Shown here piece after piece: positions 51,231 to 59,855 of a DNA stretch of 64,000 nucleotides. Within the stretch, counting starts at the first letter, position 1. Every line of letters starts with the position of its first letter. This stretch comes from Streptomyces piniterrae (GTDB lineage Bacteria > Actinomycetota > Actinomycetes > Streptomycetales > Streptomycetaceae). Below the pieces are notes generated by a model, which saw only the letters and a program-made list of their open reading frames with translations, searched no databases and was not told the origin of the DNA. The stretch covers positions 248,001 to 312,000 of the forward strand of contig NZ_SUMB01000002.1 of assembly GCF_005048155.1 (NCBI RefSeq), in the 5' to 3' direction. A program made the position numbers and the translations under genes.

Positions 51231-52475
51231 ATGCAGAACACCGCCGAGACCGGCCCCGATGCCCCCATCGATGTGACCCCCCTCCTCGACGATCCCTACG
51301 CCGCCTACGCCGCCCTGCGCGAGGCCGGCCCCGTACACCGGATCGCCGGCACGGACGGCAACCCCGCCTGGCTGGTCACCCGCTACGACGACGTCCGCCG
51401 CGCGCTCGCCGATCCGCGGCTCTCCCTGGACAAGCGGCATGCCACGCCCGGCGGTTACCGAGGTTTCTCGCTGCCACCCGCGCTGGACGCCAACCTGCTC
51501 AACATGGACCCGCCGGACCACACCCGGATCCGCCGCCTGGTCGTCAAAGCCTTCACCCCGGGGCGGGTCGACGCGCTGCGCGAGCCCGTACGGCGGGTCG
51601 CGGACGACCTGCTGGACGCCATGGCGGACAAGGGCCGCGCCGACCTGATCGCCGACTACGCCGGACCGCTGCCGATCACCGTCATCTGTGATCTCCTCGG
51701 CATCCCGCAGAACGACCGCCGGGACTTCCTGGCCTGGTCGGACGCTCTCATCACGCCCGATCCCAGCCGTCCGCACCTGATGAAGGAGGCGATCGGGTCG
51801 ATGCTGGAGTTCTACACCGGTCTGATCGCGACCAAGCGCGCCGAGCCGGGCGACGACCTGCTGTCGGACCTGATCGCGGTACGGGACGATCCGCAGTCGG
51901 GCGATGACGTCTCCGGTACGGGGCCGGGGGGCGACCGGCTCACCGAGGACGAGCTGACCTCGCTCGCCTTCCTGATCCTCTTCGCCGGCTACGAGAACAC
52001 CGTCCACCTCATCGGCAATGCCGTGCTCGCCCTGCTCGACCACCCGGAGCAGCTCGACGAGTTGCGGCGCAATCCGGCCGAACTGCGCCCCGCGGTGGAC
52101 GAGTTCCTCCGGTTCGACGGCCCTGCTCCGCTGGCGATCCGTCGCTTCCCCAAAGAGGACATCGAGATCGGCGGCGTACGGATCCCGGCGGGGGAGAGCG
52201 TGCTGCTGTCGATCGCGTCCGCGAACCGTGATCCCGGCCGGTTCCCCGACCCGGACACGCTGGACCGCGGCCGCGACCTCTCCGGGCACCTCGCGCTGGG
52301 CCACGGCATCCACTACTGCCTCGGCGCCCCACTGGCCCGCTTGGAGGCCGAGACCGCGCTCGGCGCTCTCATCAGCCGCTTTCCGGGACTCCGGCTCGAT
52401 ATCCCGCGCGGTGAATTGCGGCATCGACGGGCACTGCGTGCACGTGGCCTGATTTCGCTCCCCGTGACCTGGTAA
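51231..52475 (+). CDS. Cytochrome P450
   Basis: A 414-residue bacterial class I P450. The I-helix is FLILFAGYENTVHLIGNAVL (the usual AGxxT reads AGYEN-T, near 247-260), ExxR is ELRRNPAEL..., and the haem-binding loop is LGHGIHYCLGAPLARLE (Cys near 363, with Phe replaced by Leu before Gly-His-Gly). It needs ferredoxin and reductase partners, not found nearby. ATG at 51231. It could modify a secondary metabolite. It follows the MAB_1171c cluster and is followed by a strong terminator. Confidence 0.95.
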   Translation: MQNTAETGPDAPIDVTPLLDDPYAAYAALREAGPVHRIAGTDGNPAWLVTRYDDVRRALADPRLSLDKRHATPGGYRGFSLPPALDANLLNMDPPDHTRIRRLVVKAFTPGRVDALREPVRRVADDLLDAMADKGRADLIADYAGPLPITVICDLLGIPQNDRRDFLAWSDALITPDPSRPHLMKEAIGSMLEFYTGLIATKRAEPGDDLLSDLIAVRDDPQSGDDVSGTGPGGDRLTEDELTSLAFLILFAGYENTVHLIGNAVLALLDHPEQLDELRRNPAELRPAVDEFLRFDGPAPLAIRRFPKEDIEIGGVRIPAGESVLLSIASANRDPGRFPDPDTLDRGRDLSGHLALGHGIHYCLGAPLARLEAETALGALISRFPGLRLDIPRGELRHRRALRARGLISLPVTW

Positions 52476-52535
52476 TCGGCAAACGAACAAGTTTTTGAGG
52501 CGTAACCGTCCTCGGATGCGGTAGAAAGGTCTTGA

Positions 52536-52575
52536 GACCCGCCCGGTGTGCATCCCCCGTCGCACCGGGCGGGTC
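52536..52575 (+). terminator. Strong terminator hairpin after the P450 gene
   Basis: GACCCGCCCGGTG (52536-52548) and CACCGGGCGGGTC (52563-52575) form a perfect 13-bp stem with a 14-nt loop, followed by CTTCTTTG. A clear rho-independent terminator by actinobacterial standards. Confidence 0.85.
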
Positions 52576-52693
52576 CTTCTTTGCAGATGCGACATGCCGG
52601 AGCAGCTGCGACATGCCGAGCGCGCGGCGGCTTCCTTGGGCCGACTGGCGCACCCGCGCTGCGGGCCGAATTGCCCCTACTTAGCGTGACGGC

Positions 52694-54169
52694 ATGGCAA
52701 TTGACGCTCTTTCGCCCAAGAAGGCCACCAAGAAGGCCGGTGCCGTGGCGGTGGCCGCCGCGGCCGGCGTCTCCATGATGGCCATGCCGGCCGCGGCACA
52801 CCCCGACGGGCCGGCAGGCACCCGGTCCGCGCCGACCGGAGTACGGAAGGCTGCCGCGCCCCACGCGCCGCAGCTGCCCAAGGGCCTGTCCGCGCTCTCC
52901 TGGACGGTGGCCGACGCGGAGACCGGGGACATCCTCGCCGCCAAGAACCCACACCGCAGGCTCGCGCCGGCCAGCACCCTCAAGACGCTGTTCGCGATCA
53001 CCGTCCTGCCGAAGTTCTCGGCCGGCGCCGTCCGCAGGGTCAGCGCCGCCGACCTCGAAGGCATCGGCGTCGGCAGCAGTCTCGTCGGCATCCAGCAGGG
53101 CCGCCGGTACAGCGTCGGCGACCTGTGGCGCGGCGTCTTCCTGCGCTCGGGAAACGACGCGGTGCATGTGCTGGCCTCGATGAACGGCGGCTGGAAGACC
53201 ACCACGCGAGAGATGCAGAAGACCGCCCGCAAGCTCGGGGCGCGCGACACGACGGTGAAGTCCCCGGACGGCTACGACACGCCCGGCCAGTCCTCGTCCG
53301 CGTACGACCTGACCGTCTTCGCGCGCGCCGGGCTCGCCAACGACGACTTCGCGCGCTACTGCCGCACCGCGCGCGCACGGTTCCCCAGCAACGGCGGAGC
53401 CGAGATCGAGAACACCAACCGCCTCATCACCGGCGCGAACGGCGTCCCCCGCTACCCCGGCATCATCGGCGTCAAAACCGGCTACACCACCCAGGCCGGC
53501 AACACGCTGATCGCCGCCGCGCGGCAGGGCGGCCGCACCCTGCTGGTCACCGTGATGAACCCGCAGTCAGGAGAGGCCAACGGCGTCTTCAAGGAAGCCA
53601 GTTCCCTGCTGAACTGGGGCTTCCGGAACGCGGGGAAGACCGAGCCGGTCGACACACTGCCGGAGATGCAGACGGCGCCGGCCAGACATGATCAGGCGCC
53701 GGGAGACGCACGCGGGGCGGCGGAGGCGCGCGGTGGTGCGCACAAGCGTGGCGGTACGCACGGGCGGGACGGTGCGCACACGCGTGGTGGTGCGCATGGG
53801 TGGGACGGTGCGCGGGAGCGGGAGGGTGTGCACGAGCGGGGTGGTGCGCACGAGCCGGGTCTGCACGACTGGGAGGGCATGTTTGAGTCCGACGGTGCGT
53901 ATGACTGGGGTGGTATGTACGGCCTCGCCCGTGCGTATGCAGGCGACGATGCCTTGTATGCCGGTGGGGCGATGCCCCGCAGAGTGGTCGCTCGGATCCC
54001 CGGGGCTGCCGAAACGACCGCTCGGGCGGGTGAGGCCGGCTCGCACCACCGGCCCGCCATCGCCGCCTGCACCGGTATCGGCTCCGCCCTGCTGGGAGCG
54101 GGCGGCGGCATGCTCGCCTGGCGGCTTCGCAGCCGCCGCCGGGAGTGCCGGGAGGCGGAGGCTTCATGA
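52694..54169 (+). CDS. D-alanyl-D-alanine carboxypeptidase with His-rich repeat tail
   Basis: A 491-residue penicillin-binding protein (PBP5/DacA-like). Sec signal peptide (AGAVAVAAAAGVSMMAMPAAA); catalytic SxxK in PASTLKTLF (~95), SxN in LRSGNDAV (~155), KTG in GVKTGYTTQ (~260). It trims the terminal D-Ala of peptidoglycan stem peptides outside the cell. After the enzyme, residues ~346-387 are a six-residue repeat (RGGAHK, RGGTHG, RDGAHT, RGGAHG, WDGARE, REGVHE, RGGAHE) rich in His, then a region of Trp/Gly/Tyr, and a C-terminal membrane anchor (ACTGIGSALLGAGGGMLAWRL). Confidence 0.9.
   Translation: MAIDALSPKKATKKAGAVAVAAAAGVSMMAMPAAAHPDGPAGTRSAPTGVRKAAAPHAPQLPKGLSALSWTVADAETGDILAAKNPHRRLAPASTLKTLFAITVLPKFSAGAVRRVSAADLEGIGVGSSLVGIQQGRRYSVGDLWRGVFLRSGNDAVHVLASMNGGWKTTTREMQKTARKLGARDTTVKSPDGYDTPGQSSSAYDLTVFARAGLANDDFARYCRTARARFPSNGGAEIENTNRLITGANGVPRYPGIIGVKTGYTTQAGNTLIAAARQGGRTLLVTVMNPQSGEANGVFKEASSLLNWGFRNAGKTEPVDTLPEMQTAPARHDQAPGDARGAAEARGGAHKRGGTHGRDGAHTRGGAHGWDGAREREGVHERGGAHEPGLHDWEGMFESDGAYDWGGMYGLARAYAGDDALYAGGAMPRRVVARIPGAAETTARAGEAGSHHRPAIAACTGIGSALLGAGGGMLAWRLRSRRRECREAEAS
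53729..53854 (+). repeat. 18-bp in-frame repeat encoding a His-rich hexapeptide
   Basis: Seven 18-bp units (residues 346-387) encode R-G-G-A-H-x variants. Codons differ between copies (GGTGGTGCGCAC, GGCGGTACGCAC, GACGGTGCGCAC), so it is not a recent slip product but an old, maintained repeat. His in most copies could bind Zn or Ni. Confidence 0.85.
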
Positions 54170-54354
54170 GGAACAGGGGAGCCATGTGCCAGGTGCCGGC
54201 GGACAGCTCCCCGGATCAACGCACCGGGAGATAGGAGAAACTCCCACGCCCTGATCCCCGGCGCCGCGCAAAGGCGGCGCGGGCTCGCGGTCCCTGCCGG
54301 CCCGGCCCCTGCCGGCCCGGCCCTCCGGCGCACGGAGGGACGGGGCGTACCCCT

Positions 54355-55074
54355 CTAGCCGCCGGCAGCCCGCAGCCGGGGCGCTGTCTCGGCCGCGGGC
54401 ACCGGGCCATTCGGGGGTTCGTTCAGTCGACCCGTCAGTTGCCGGGCCCAGTCCGTCAGTCCGGAAATGTCGATGCCGTACGGGGCCGCGTTCGCGTACG
54501 GAGCGATGGCGGCCGAGCCCCGGTCCAGCAGCGCCGCCGCGCCGGACGCGTTACCGCGTGCGGCGTGGGTGAGGCCCACGGCGAGCTGGGCGAGCCCGCG
54601 CCACAGTTCGCGCTCCGGCTCCGGCGCCGCCTTCCAGGCGTCCTCCAGCACCTCGTGCGCATGGAACGGCATCCCGGCGTCGAGCAGCCGCTGCGCCTCG
54701 GCCAGCGACTCCGCCGGCGTACGGGGCACGCCCTCCGGCTGCCGCGCCACGCCCGGGGAGCCGTACGGCAGCGGGCGGCCGAGCCCGTCGCGTGGCCGGG
54801 CGCTGCGGGCCCGGCCCTGCTCGTCGCGGTCCCGGCGGAGCGCGGGGCGGTCGGGAGCGGGCGGCTGCCTGGACGCCTCCGGTGCCGTGGGCAACTGTGC
54901 GGTGTCCGCCCCGGCGCCGCAGTACTCGCATACGTCGCTGCCGGGCCGTTCACGGATCCGACCGCAGGCGTCACACACCTGGTCCAGCCAGCAGGCCGGA
55001 TCGCCACCCTGGTCGCCGATGGCGCCCGAGTTCCGCTCGTCGGACCTGTCGTTCGTTTCCTCCGCATCGCTCAC
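54355..55074 (-). CDS. DUF309 protein with an N-terminal zinc-ribbon-like region
   Basis: A 239-residue protein. CDACGRIRERPGSDVCEYCGAGA (~34-56) is a four-Cys zinc-ribbon pattern. The C-terminal half is a DUF309 domain: AESLAEAQRLLDAGMPFHAHEVLEDAWKAAPEPERELWRGLAQLAVGLTHAARGN, a helical bundle with the F-H-A-H-E-V-x-E motif of a possible metal site, after an Arg-rich linker (RARSARPRDGLGRPLPYG). Function unknown; the two domains in one chain look unusual to me. ATG at 55074. Confidence 0.83.
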   Translation of the reverse strand: MSDAEETNDRSDERNSGAIGDQGGDPACWLDQVCDACGRIRERPGSDVCEYCGAGADTAQLPTAPEASRQPPAPDRPALRRDRDEQGRARSARPRDGLGRPLPYGSPGVARQPEGVPRTPAESLAEAQRLLDAGMPFHAHEVLEDAWKAAPEPERELWRGLAQLAVGLTHAARGNASGAAALLDRGSAAIAPYANAAPYGIDISGLTDWARQLTGRLNEPPNGPVPAAETAPRLRAAGG

Positions 55075-55167
55075 CCTTCGATTGTGCGCTGTGTGGGGCG
55101 TACGCGTCGCAGCGGGGCGGGCGGGCGAAGGGGGACGGGGACGACTGGGCGACGAGGCGGCCGGTCC

Positions 55168-55758
55168 CTAGAGGATCTCCCAGTCCAGTTCTCCCTCCGG
55201 CGTGACGACGCGCTCGTAGTAGTCCAGGACTTCGCCGGTCTCCATCGCGGTGGCCGACAGGTCGAAGAGCACCGGCAGCGACGCCCACATGCTGTGCCGC
55301 TCGAAGAAGCAGCCCTGTTCGTGGTCGGCGCTGCCGACCCTGCCGCGGCGGGTGGTCGGGCGCTGGTCCAGCACCAGTTCGTCCCCGCACCCGTCAGCGG
55401 CGAAGGGTATCCACTGCCGGTGCCACCACGGCCCGAAGTCCGCCTCAGGATCCTCGTCTTCGTGGTCCGGCGGCTCCGGATCCGATCCATGGATCTTGGT
55501 CCGGATACGCCAGGTGTCCACCATGCGCTGGGTGCTCAGCAGCATCCAGAACGGCGGCAGCAGCACGCGATGCCCCGTACCGTCGTGCCGGAGGACGGAT
55601 TCCACCAGTGGATCCGGTATGGACAGGCCCATTGCCTCCTCGGCCGCGGCGATCGCGGCACGCTCCGCGGGAGGTGCCAGCGCGGCGGCCGTGGCAGGTG
55701 CGTACGCGGCGAGCCATCGCTCGATGCGGATCCAGGACTCGGTGATGGACGGCGTCAT
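55168..55758 (-). CDS. SMI1/KNR4 (SUKH) family protein
   Basis: A 196-residue SUKH-fold protein: SITESWIRIERWLAAYAPATAAALAPPAERAAIAAAEEAMGLSIPDPLVESVLRHDGTG at the start (the family's helix-strand opening with 'LP.p...l...nG'), followed by PWWHRQWIPFAADGCGDELVLDQRP and GCFFERHSMWASLPVLFD. SUKH proteins often act as immunity proteins or regulators; here it stands alone without a toxin gene next to it. ATG at 55758 (MTPSITESW). Confidence 0.85.
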   Translation of the reverse strand: MTPSITESWIRIERWLAAYAPATAAALAPPAERAAIAAAEEAMGLSIPDPLVESVLRHDGTGHRVLLPPFWMLLSTQRMVDTWRIRTKIHGSDPEPPDHEDEDPEADFGPWWHRQWIPFAADGCGDELVLDQRPTTRRGRVGSADHEQGCFFERHSMWASLPVLFDLSATAMETGEVLDYYERVVTPEGELDWEIL

Positions 55759-55818
55759 GCGATCGATGGTGCCACCCGCCACTGACAATCCCGCCGGGAC
55801 GCCGAGACGCCCTCTTCC

Positions 55819-56997
55819 CTACGGGATGCGGGCGGGTGAGGAGGCATTTGGTACGCGGAGGGACGGCGAGCCGCCGCCGTTCGCCGGGACGGTCCAGATG
55901 TCACTCTGACGGCCGTCGTGCCCCGGCAGGGCGTAGGCGAGGGTGTCGTCGTCCAGCCAGGCGGCCTGGTCGTCCACACTGTGTGTCTCCGCGAGCGGGT
56001 GTTCGCGCAGGGTGCGCAGGTCCAGGACGTACAGCCGCCAGGGGGCGTCGGCCCCGTCGCGGACCCGCTTCTTGAAGGCGAGACGGGTGTTGTCGGGGGA
56101 GAGGGACGGGCATTCGACGTTCTCGCGGAGGGTGTGTGCGGCCCACTTCCGCATATCGCCCGCCACGAGATAGGTCTTCCCCTTCGTCGAGACGGTCGCG
56201 TAGAAGCGATTGTCGTCGCGGGCGAAGGTGACGCCCCAGTAGTTGACGTCCGGGGAGTGATAGCGGCGGCCGCCGAGGGTGAGCGGGATTTCCTCCATGT
56301 TCTTGATCAGGTAGCCGGTGCGGGTGTCCAGGATCGAGGTGCGCGTGGAGAACGACGTGGTGGCGTACGAGTCCCCGGTGGCGAACATCGTCCAGGACAG
56401 CATCCGCCCGGAGGCCGAGACCCGGGCACGGTTGGGGATGCCGGTGAGTGCGATACGCCGCTTCTCGTGTAGCCGGCGGTCCAGGACGACGGCGTACGAC
56501 CGGGGCGGGATGCCGGGGCGGCGCTGCAGGCAGAGGCCGGTGCCGGCGGCCGCGTAGAAGCGCTCGCAGCTGGGGCCGCCGGTGGTGCGGTGGTCCGGCC
56601 CGGGGGCGCGGGCCGATGTGTGGGCTGCCGCTCCCGACCGGGCCGCCGGTGCGGGCAGCCTGGCCACCCGGCCGGCCCCGGCGCCGGTGCTGCGGAAGTA
56701 CAGGAGGCCGTGGTCGAGGCCGAAGGCCGAGTGGGCGTCGGCCGGTTCGGCGCGCCGGGCGGCGCCCACGGTGTAGACGACGGCGACGGTGGCGAGCACC
56801 GCGGCGGCGACCGCCACGGCGACGATCCGGGCGCGGAAGGACAGCGGGGCGAGTGGGGCAAGTGAGGAGAGTGGGGATGGGCGGCTCGGGGCGGGCATGT
56901 CCTGGTGCTCTGTCGACGGCGTCGACGGCATCGACGGCGTCGGGGGAGCCGCCGGAGTCGGGGGCGTCGGGGGCGTGTCAGGCGTCGCGTGCGTCAT
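55819..56997 (-). CDS. Membrane-anchored TolB-like beta-propeller protein
   Basis: A 392-residue protein. A Pro/Thr/Ser-rich N-terminal stretch (TPPTPPTPAAPPTPSMPSTPST) precedes one membrane helix (RIVAVAVAAAVLATVAVVYTV, ~57-77); the extracytoplasmic part is a TolB/WD-like propeller (RVSASGRMLSWTMFAT, YWGVTFARDDNRFYATVS, CPSLSPDNTRLAFKKRV). The ATG overlaps the stop of the MFS gene (ATGA), so the two are co-translated. It may be a periplasm-facing sensor or partner of the transporter; the role is not known. Confidence 0.8.
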   Translation of the reverse strand: MTHATPDTPPTPPTPAAPPTPSMPSTPSTEHQDMPAPSRPSPLSSLAPLAPLSFRARIVAVAVAAAVLATVAVVYTVGAARRAEPADAHSAFGLDHGLLYFRSTGAGAGRVARLPAPAARSGAAAHTSARAPGPDHRTTGGPSCERFYAAAGTGLCLQRRPGIPPRSYAVVLDRRLHEKRRIALTGIPNRARVSASGRMLSWTMFATGDSYATTSFSTRTSILDTRTGYLIKNMEEIPLTLGGRRYHSPDVNYWGVTFARDDNRFYATVSTKGKTYLVAGDMRKWAAHTLRENVECPSLSPDNTRLAFKKRVRDGADAPWRLYVLDLRTLREHPLAETHSVDDQAAWLDDDTLAYALPGHDGRQSDIWTVPANGGGSPSLRVPNASSPARIP

Positions 56998-58352
56998 AGG
57001 TGGGACGGCTCCGTTCCCGGGCGGTTCGGTCGGGCTGGGCGGTCCGGGTGGTCAGGGTGGTCCGGGCGCTCAGGGCGCTCAGGGCGGTCCGGGCGGTCCG
57101 GGCGGTGGTCCGGGCGGTCCGTGCGCGGAAGCAGGACGACGGCCGCCGCCAGCGCGACCGCCAGTGCGATGACGGCGGCGATCAGGGCCGGCCGGGTGCC
57201 CCACAGCGTCCAGGCCGCTCCGAAACCGGCGGCCGCCAGCAGCCGGCACAGTGCCTGCCCCGTCTGCAGCAGTGCCATCCCGCTCGCCCGCCGCGCGGCA
57301 GGCAGGACGGGCCCCGCGAGCGCCATCAGTACGCCGTCGGTGGCGCCGTAGAACACGCCGAGCAGCAGAAGCACGCCCACCAGCAGAACCGCCCCCGCGT
57401 CCGTCGTCAGCAGCAGGACATAGCCGCCGAGCAACGCCGCATGCCCGCACAGGAACGGGATGCGGCGGCCGATGCGGTCGCCGAGCCGCCCTGCCGGTAC
57501 CGCGAGCAGCAGATAGACCGCGGCGGAGCCCAGCGGCAGCAGCGGGAACCAGCTCACCGCGAAGTCCAGCCGGCGCTGCAACAGCAGATAGAGGAACGAG
57601 TCGCCGATGGTCGCCGCGCCCAGCAGTGCCGCCGCCGCGAAGATGCGCCGAAAGGCGGGATCGCGTAGAGGGGAGAGGGGCCGTGCGCGCGGCCGGGTGC
57701 CGGCGGCCGGTGCCGGGTGGTGCGTGGGCAGGGCTGCTCGTCCCGGTACGAAGGCGACCATCAGCAGTACGCCGAGCAGGCCGAAGCAGAAGCTGACGAC
57801 GAAGACGGCGTCGTAGGCGTCGGCGGTGGCCCACAGCAGCGCGAACGCGGCGAGCGGGCCCAGGAGGGCGCCGGTGGTGTCCATCGCCCGGTGCACGCCG
57901 AAGGCCCGGCCGAGCGCGTCCGGCGGGGCGCTGAGCGAGATCAGCGCATCGCGCGGTGCGGTGCGCACGCCCTTGCCGATGCGGTCGGCGGCGAGCGACG
58001 CGCCGATGCCGGCGGTGCCGCCGCCCGCGAGCAGCAGCCCGAGGCGGGACAGCGCGGACAGCGCATAGCCGGATCCGGCGACGAGCTTGTGCCGTCCGCC
58101 GCGGTCGGCGGCATGGCCGCCCAGCAGCCGGACGACCGCTGTAACGCCGTTATAGAGGCCGTCGAGAAAGCCGAACTGGAGTGGTGACAGCCCGAGTTGG
58201 AGGACGAAGTAGAGGGGCAGCACGGCGGTGACCATCTCCGAGGAGATGTCGGTGACAAGGCTGACCGCGCCGAGGGCGAGGACCGGCCCGCCGACGCGGC
58301 CGCGCGTCACCTTTGTCGCCGTGGCGGCCGCGTCCGTGGTCGCGAGATACAT
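56994..58352 (-). CDS. MFS transporter with a Pro/Asp-rich C-terminal tail
   Basis: A 452-residue protein with about 12 membrane segments: GAVSLVTDISSEMVTAVLPLYFVLQLGLSPLQFGFLDGLYNGVTAVVRLLGG and the loop ADRGGRHKLVAGSGYALSALSR (motif A), typical of the YcaD/tetracycline-type group. The last ~35 residues repeat DRPDHRPDRPDRPERPERPDHPDHPD, a charged disordered tail. The ATG at 58352 has no good Shine-Dalgarno; a GTG at residue 15 is possible. The downstream TolB-like gene is coupled to it. Confidence 0.9.
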   Translation of the reverse strand: MYLATTDAAATATKVTRGRVGGPVLALGAVSLVTDISSEMVTAVLPLYFVLQLGLSPLQFGFLDGLYNGVTAVVRLLGGHAADRGGRHKLVAGSGYALSALSRLGLLLAGGGTAGIGASLAADRIGKGVRTAPRDALISLSAPPDALGRAFGVHRAMDTTGALLGPLAAFALLWATADAYDAVFVVSFCFGLLGVLLMVAFVPGRAALPTHHPAPAAGTRPRARPLSPLRDPAFRRIFAAAALLGAATIGDSFLYLLLQRRLDFAVSWFPLLPLGSAAVYLLLAVPAGRLGDRIGRRIPFLCGHAALLGGYVLLLTTDAGAVLLVGVLLLLGVFYGATDGVLMALAGPVLPAARRASGMALLQTGQALCRLLAAAGFGAAWTLWGTRPALIAAVIALAVALAAAVVLLPRTDRPDHRPDRPDRPERPERPDHPDHPDRPARPNRPGTEPSHL

Positions 58353-58392
58353 CAGTCAGACTGCCACATCCCGAATCCCGGTAGCCCGGGGC

Positions 58393-59385
58393 TCAGTGGC
58401 ACTCGTAGGACGGGCTGCTGTCCTTCGTGTTGCCGTCCGTGTCGACCAGGTCCCAGGAGAAACCGGTGTCGGTGAAGTTCAGCTTCACCACACCGAAGGT
58501 GTCGGTCAGCCGCTTCTCGCTGTTCGGCTGGACTTCCTCGATCTTGTACGGGTTGGCGCCGCCGACACCGGCGAGCAGTTCGACCAGCCCGTTCTTGTCG
58601 GCCTTGCCGTCCGGGTCCTGCGCGGCGAAGCGCTCGTAGTGGTGGTCGTGGCCGTTGAGGACCAGTTCGGCCTTGGCGTCGTAGAGCAGTTTCCAGACCG
58701 GCCGGCTGACCGGGTCGTTTCCGTGCTCGCCGGAGGAGAAGAGCGGATGGTGCCAGTAGGCGGCCACGCACTTCTTGGAGTTGGCGGCGAGGTCGGACTT
58801 GAGCCAGTCGAGCTGGCTGGAGTCCAGGCTGTTGGAGTCCAGCGCGATGAAGTGCCAGTTGTCCTGGTCGAAGCTGTAGTAGCTCTTGCCGTCGGGATAG
58901 GCGACGGACCCGAAGTAGGCCTTGTAGCCCGCCAGTTCACCGTCGGGATCGTAGGTCTCGTGGTTTCCGGCGACGGGGTGCGTCTTGTCCTTGAAGGTGC
59001 CCCAGCTCTTGTCGTAGTAGTTCTGGAAATCCTTGAGCCGGGCGTCGTCGTACTGGTTGTCACCCATGGTGAGGACGAACGCGGGGTTGAGCTGCTTCAT
59101 CAGCGCCGCGGTCTTGGGGTGTTCGCAGCCGCGGTTGCTCGCGGTGCACTGTTCGGCGATATCGCCCGCGGCGGCGACGGTGAACCCGGCGGCCTGCGCA
59201 CCGGGCGCGCGGTCGGGGGTGGCGTCCGCGCGGCCCGCGGTCGACCAGAGCGCGACACCGCCGACGAGCGCGAGCGCGGCGCCCGCGGCGGGTATCGCCA
59301 GGCGGGGGTTGCCGAGCAGCGGCTTCGTGAGCTGCTGGGCCGTCTTGGCCTTGTGGGCCTTCTCGGCGCGAGGGGTGGAGGTCAT
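58393..59385 (-). CDS. Exported metallophosphoesterase (purple acid phosphatase-like)
   Basis: A 330-residue exported phosphatase with a signal/anchor (LAIPAAGAALALVGGVALWS) and the metallophosphoesterase motifs: TVAAAGDIAEQC (D), VLTMGDNQYDDARLKDFQNYY (GDNQY), PVAGNHETYD (GNHE), AYWHHPLFSSGEHG (HH), LNGHDHHYERF (GHDHHYER). The order and the NHE..HHP..GHDHHYE layout fit purple acid phosphatases; the Tyr metal ligand of those enzymes is in GDNQY. ATG at 59385 with AGGAG 7 nt upstream. Likely releases phosphate from external organic phosphates; no PHO box noticed. Confidence 0.93.
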   Translation of the reverse strand: MTSTPRAEKAHKAKTAQQLTKPLLGNPRLAIPAAGAALALVGGVALWSTAGRADATPDRAPGAQAAGFTVAAAGDIAEQCTASNRGCEHPKTAALMKQLNPAFVLTMGDNQYDDARLKDFQNYYDKSWGTFKDKTHPVAGNHETYDPDGELAGYKAYFGSVAYPDGKSYYSFDQDNWHFIALDSNSLDSSQLDWLKSDLAANSKKCVAAYWHHPLFSSGEHGNDPVSRPVWKLLYDAKAELVLNGHDHHYERFAAQDPDGKADKNGLVELLAGVGGANPYKIEEVQPNSEKRLTDTFGVVKLNFTDTGFSWDLVDTDGNTKDSSPSYECH

Positions 59386-59519
59386 ATCCGTCTCCTGAAT
59401 CGGCGTGGGGGAGCCGTCCCGAGGAATCCTGGCGCTCGAACATGTACGCGTCAAGGAGGCGGAGGGATTATTGTTAGGAAACTTTCCTACTGAGGTGTGC
59501 TCGGTCCTGGGCCGCGGTG

Positions 59520-59855
59520 CTACTCGGCCAACTCGACCTCGTAGAAGCAGAGATGGTCCTTGATCTGCGCGACCTCGGGGCGCGGCTCAGGGTAGGCCCA
59601 GACGATGTCCTCCGGGCCACCGGCAAGTGACCAGTAGGAGGCGGTTCCCTTGAACGGGCAGACGGTATGCGTCTCGGACGGCGTCAGCAGCTCGGTCCGT
59701 ACGTCCTCGGGCGGCAGGTAGTAGCGCACCGGATAGCCCGTCTCGAAGAGGAGGAGAGGACGACGGCTGTCGGCGAGAAGCCGGCCGTTGTGGACGACAC
59801 GGACGTGGTCCGTGCCTTCTTTGATCTCGATGTGGTGGCCCTTGGTGGCGGTCAC
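59520..59855 (-). CDS. DUF427 domain protein
   Basis: A 111-residue DUF427 protein: VRVVHNGRLLADSRRPLLLFETGYPVRYYLPPEDVRTELLTPSETHTVCPFKGTASYWSL is the family core with the CPFKG motif. Function unknown; DUF427 occurs across bacteria, often as a stand-alone enzyme-like protein. GTG at 59855 overlaps the stop of the Hsp90-like ATPase gene (GTGA), so it is translationally coupled to it. Confidence 0.92.
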   Translation of the reverse strand: MTATKGHHIEIKEGTDHVRVVHNGRLLADSRRPLLLFETGYPVRYYLPPEDVRTELLTPSETHTVCPFKGTASYWSLAGGPEDIVWAYPEPRPEVAQIKDHLCFYEVELAE

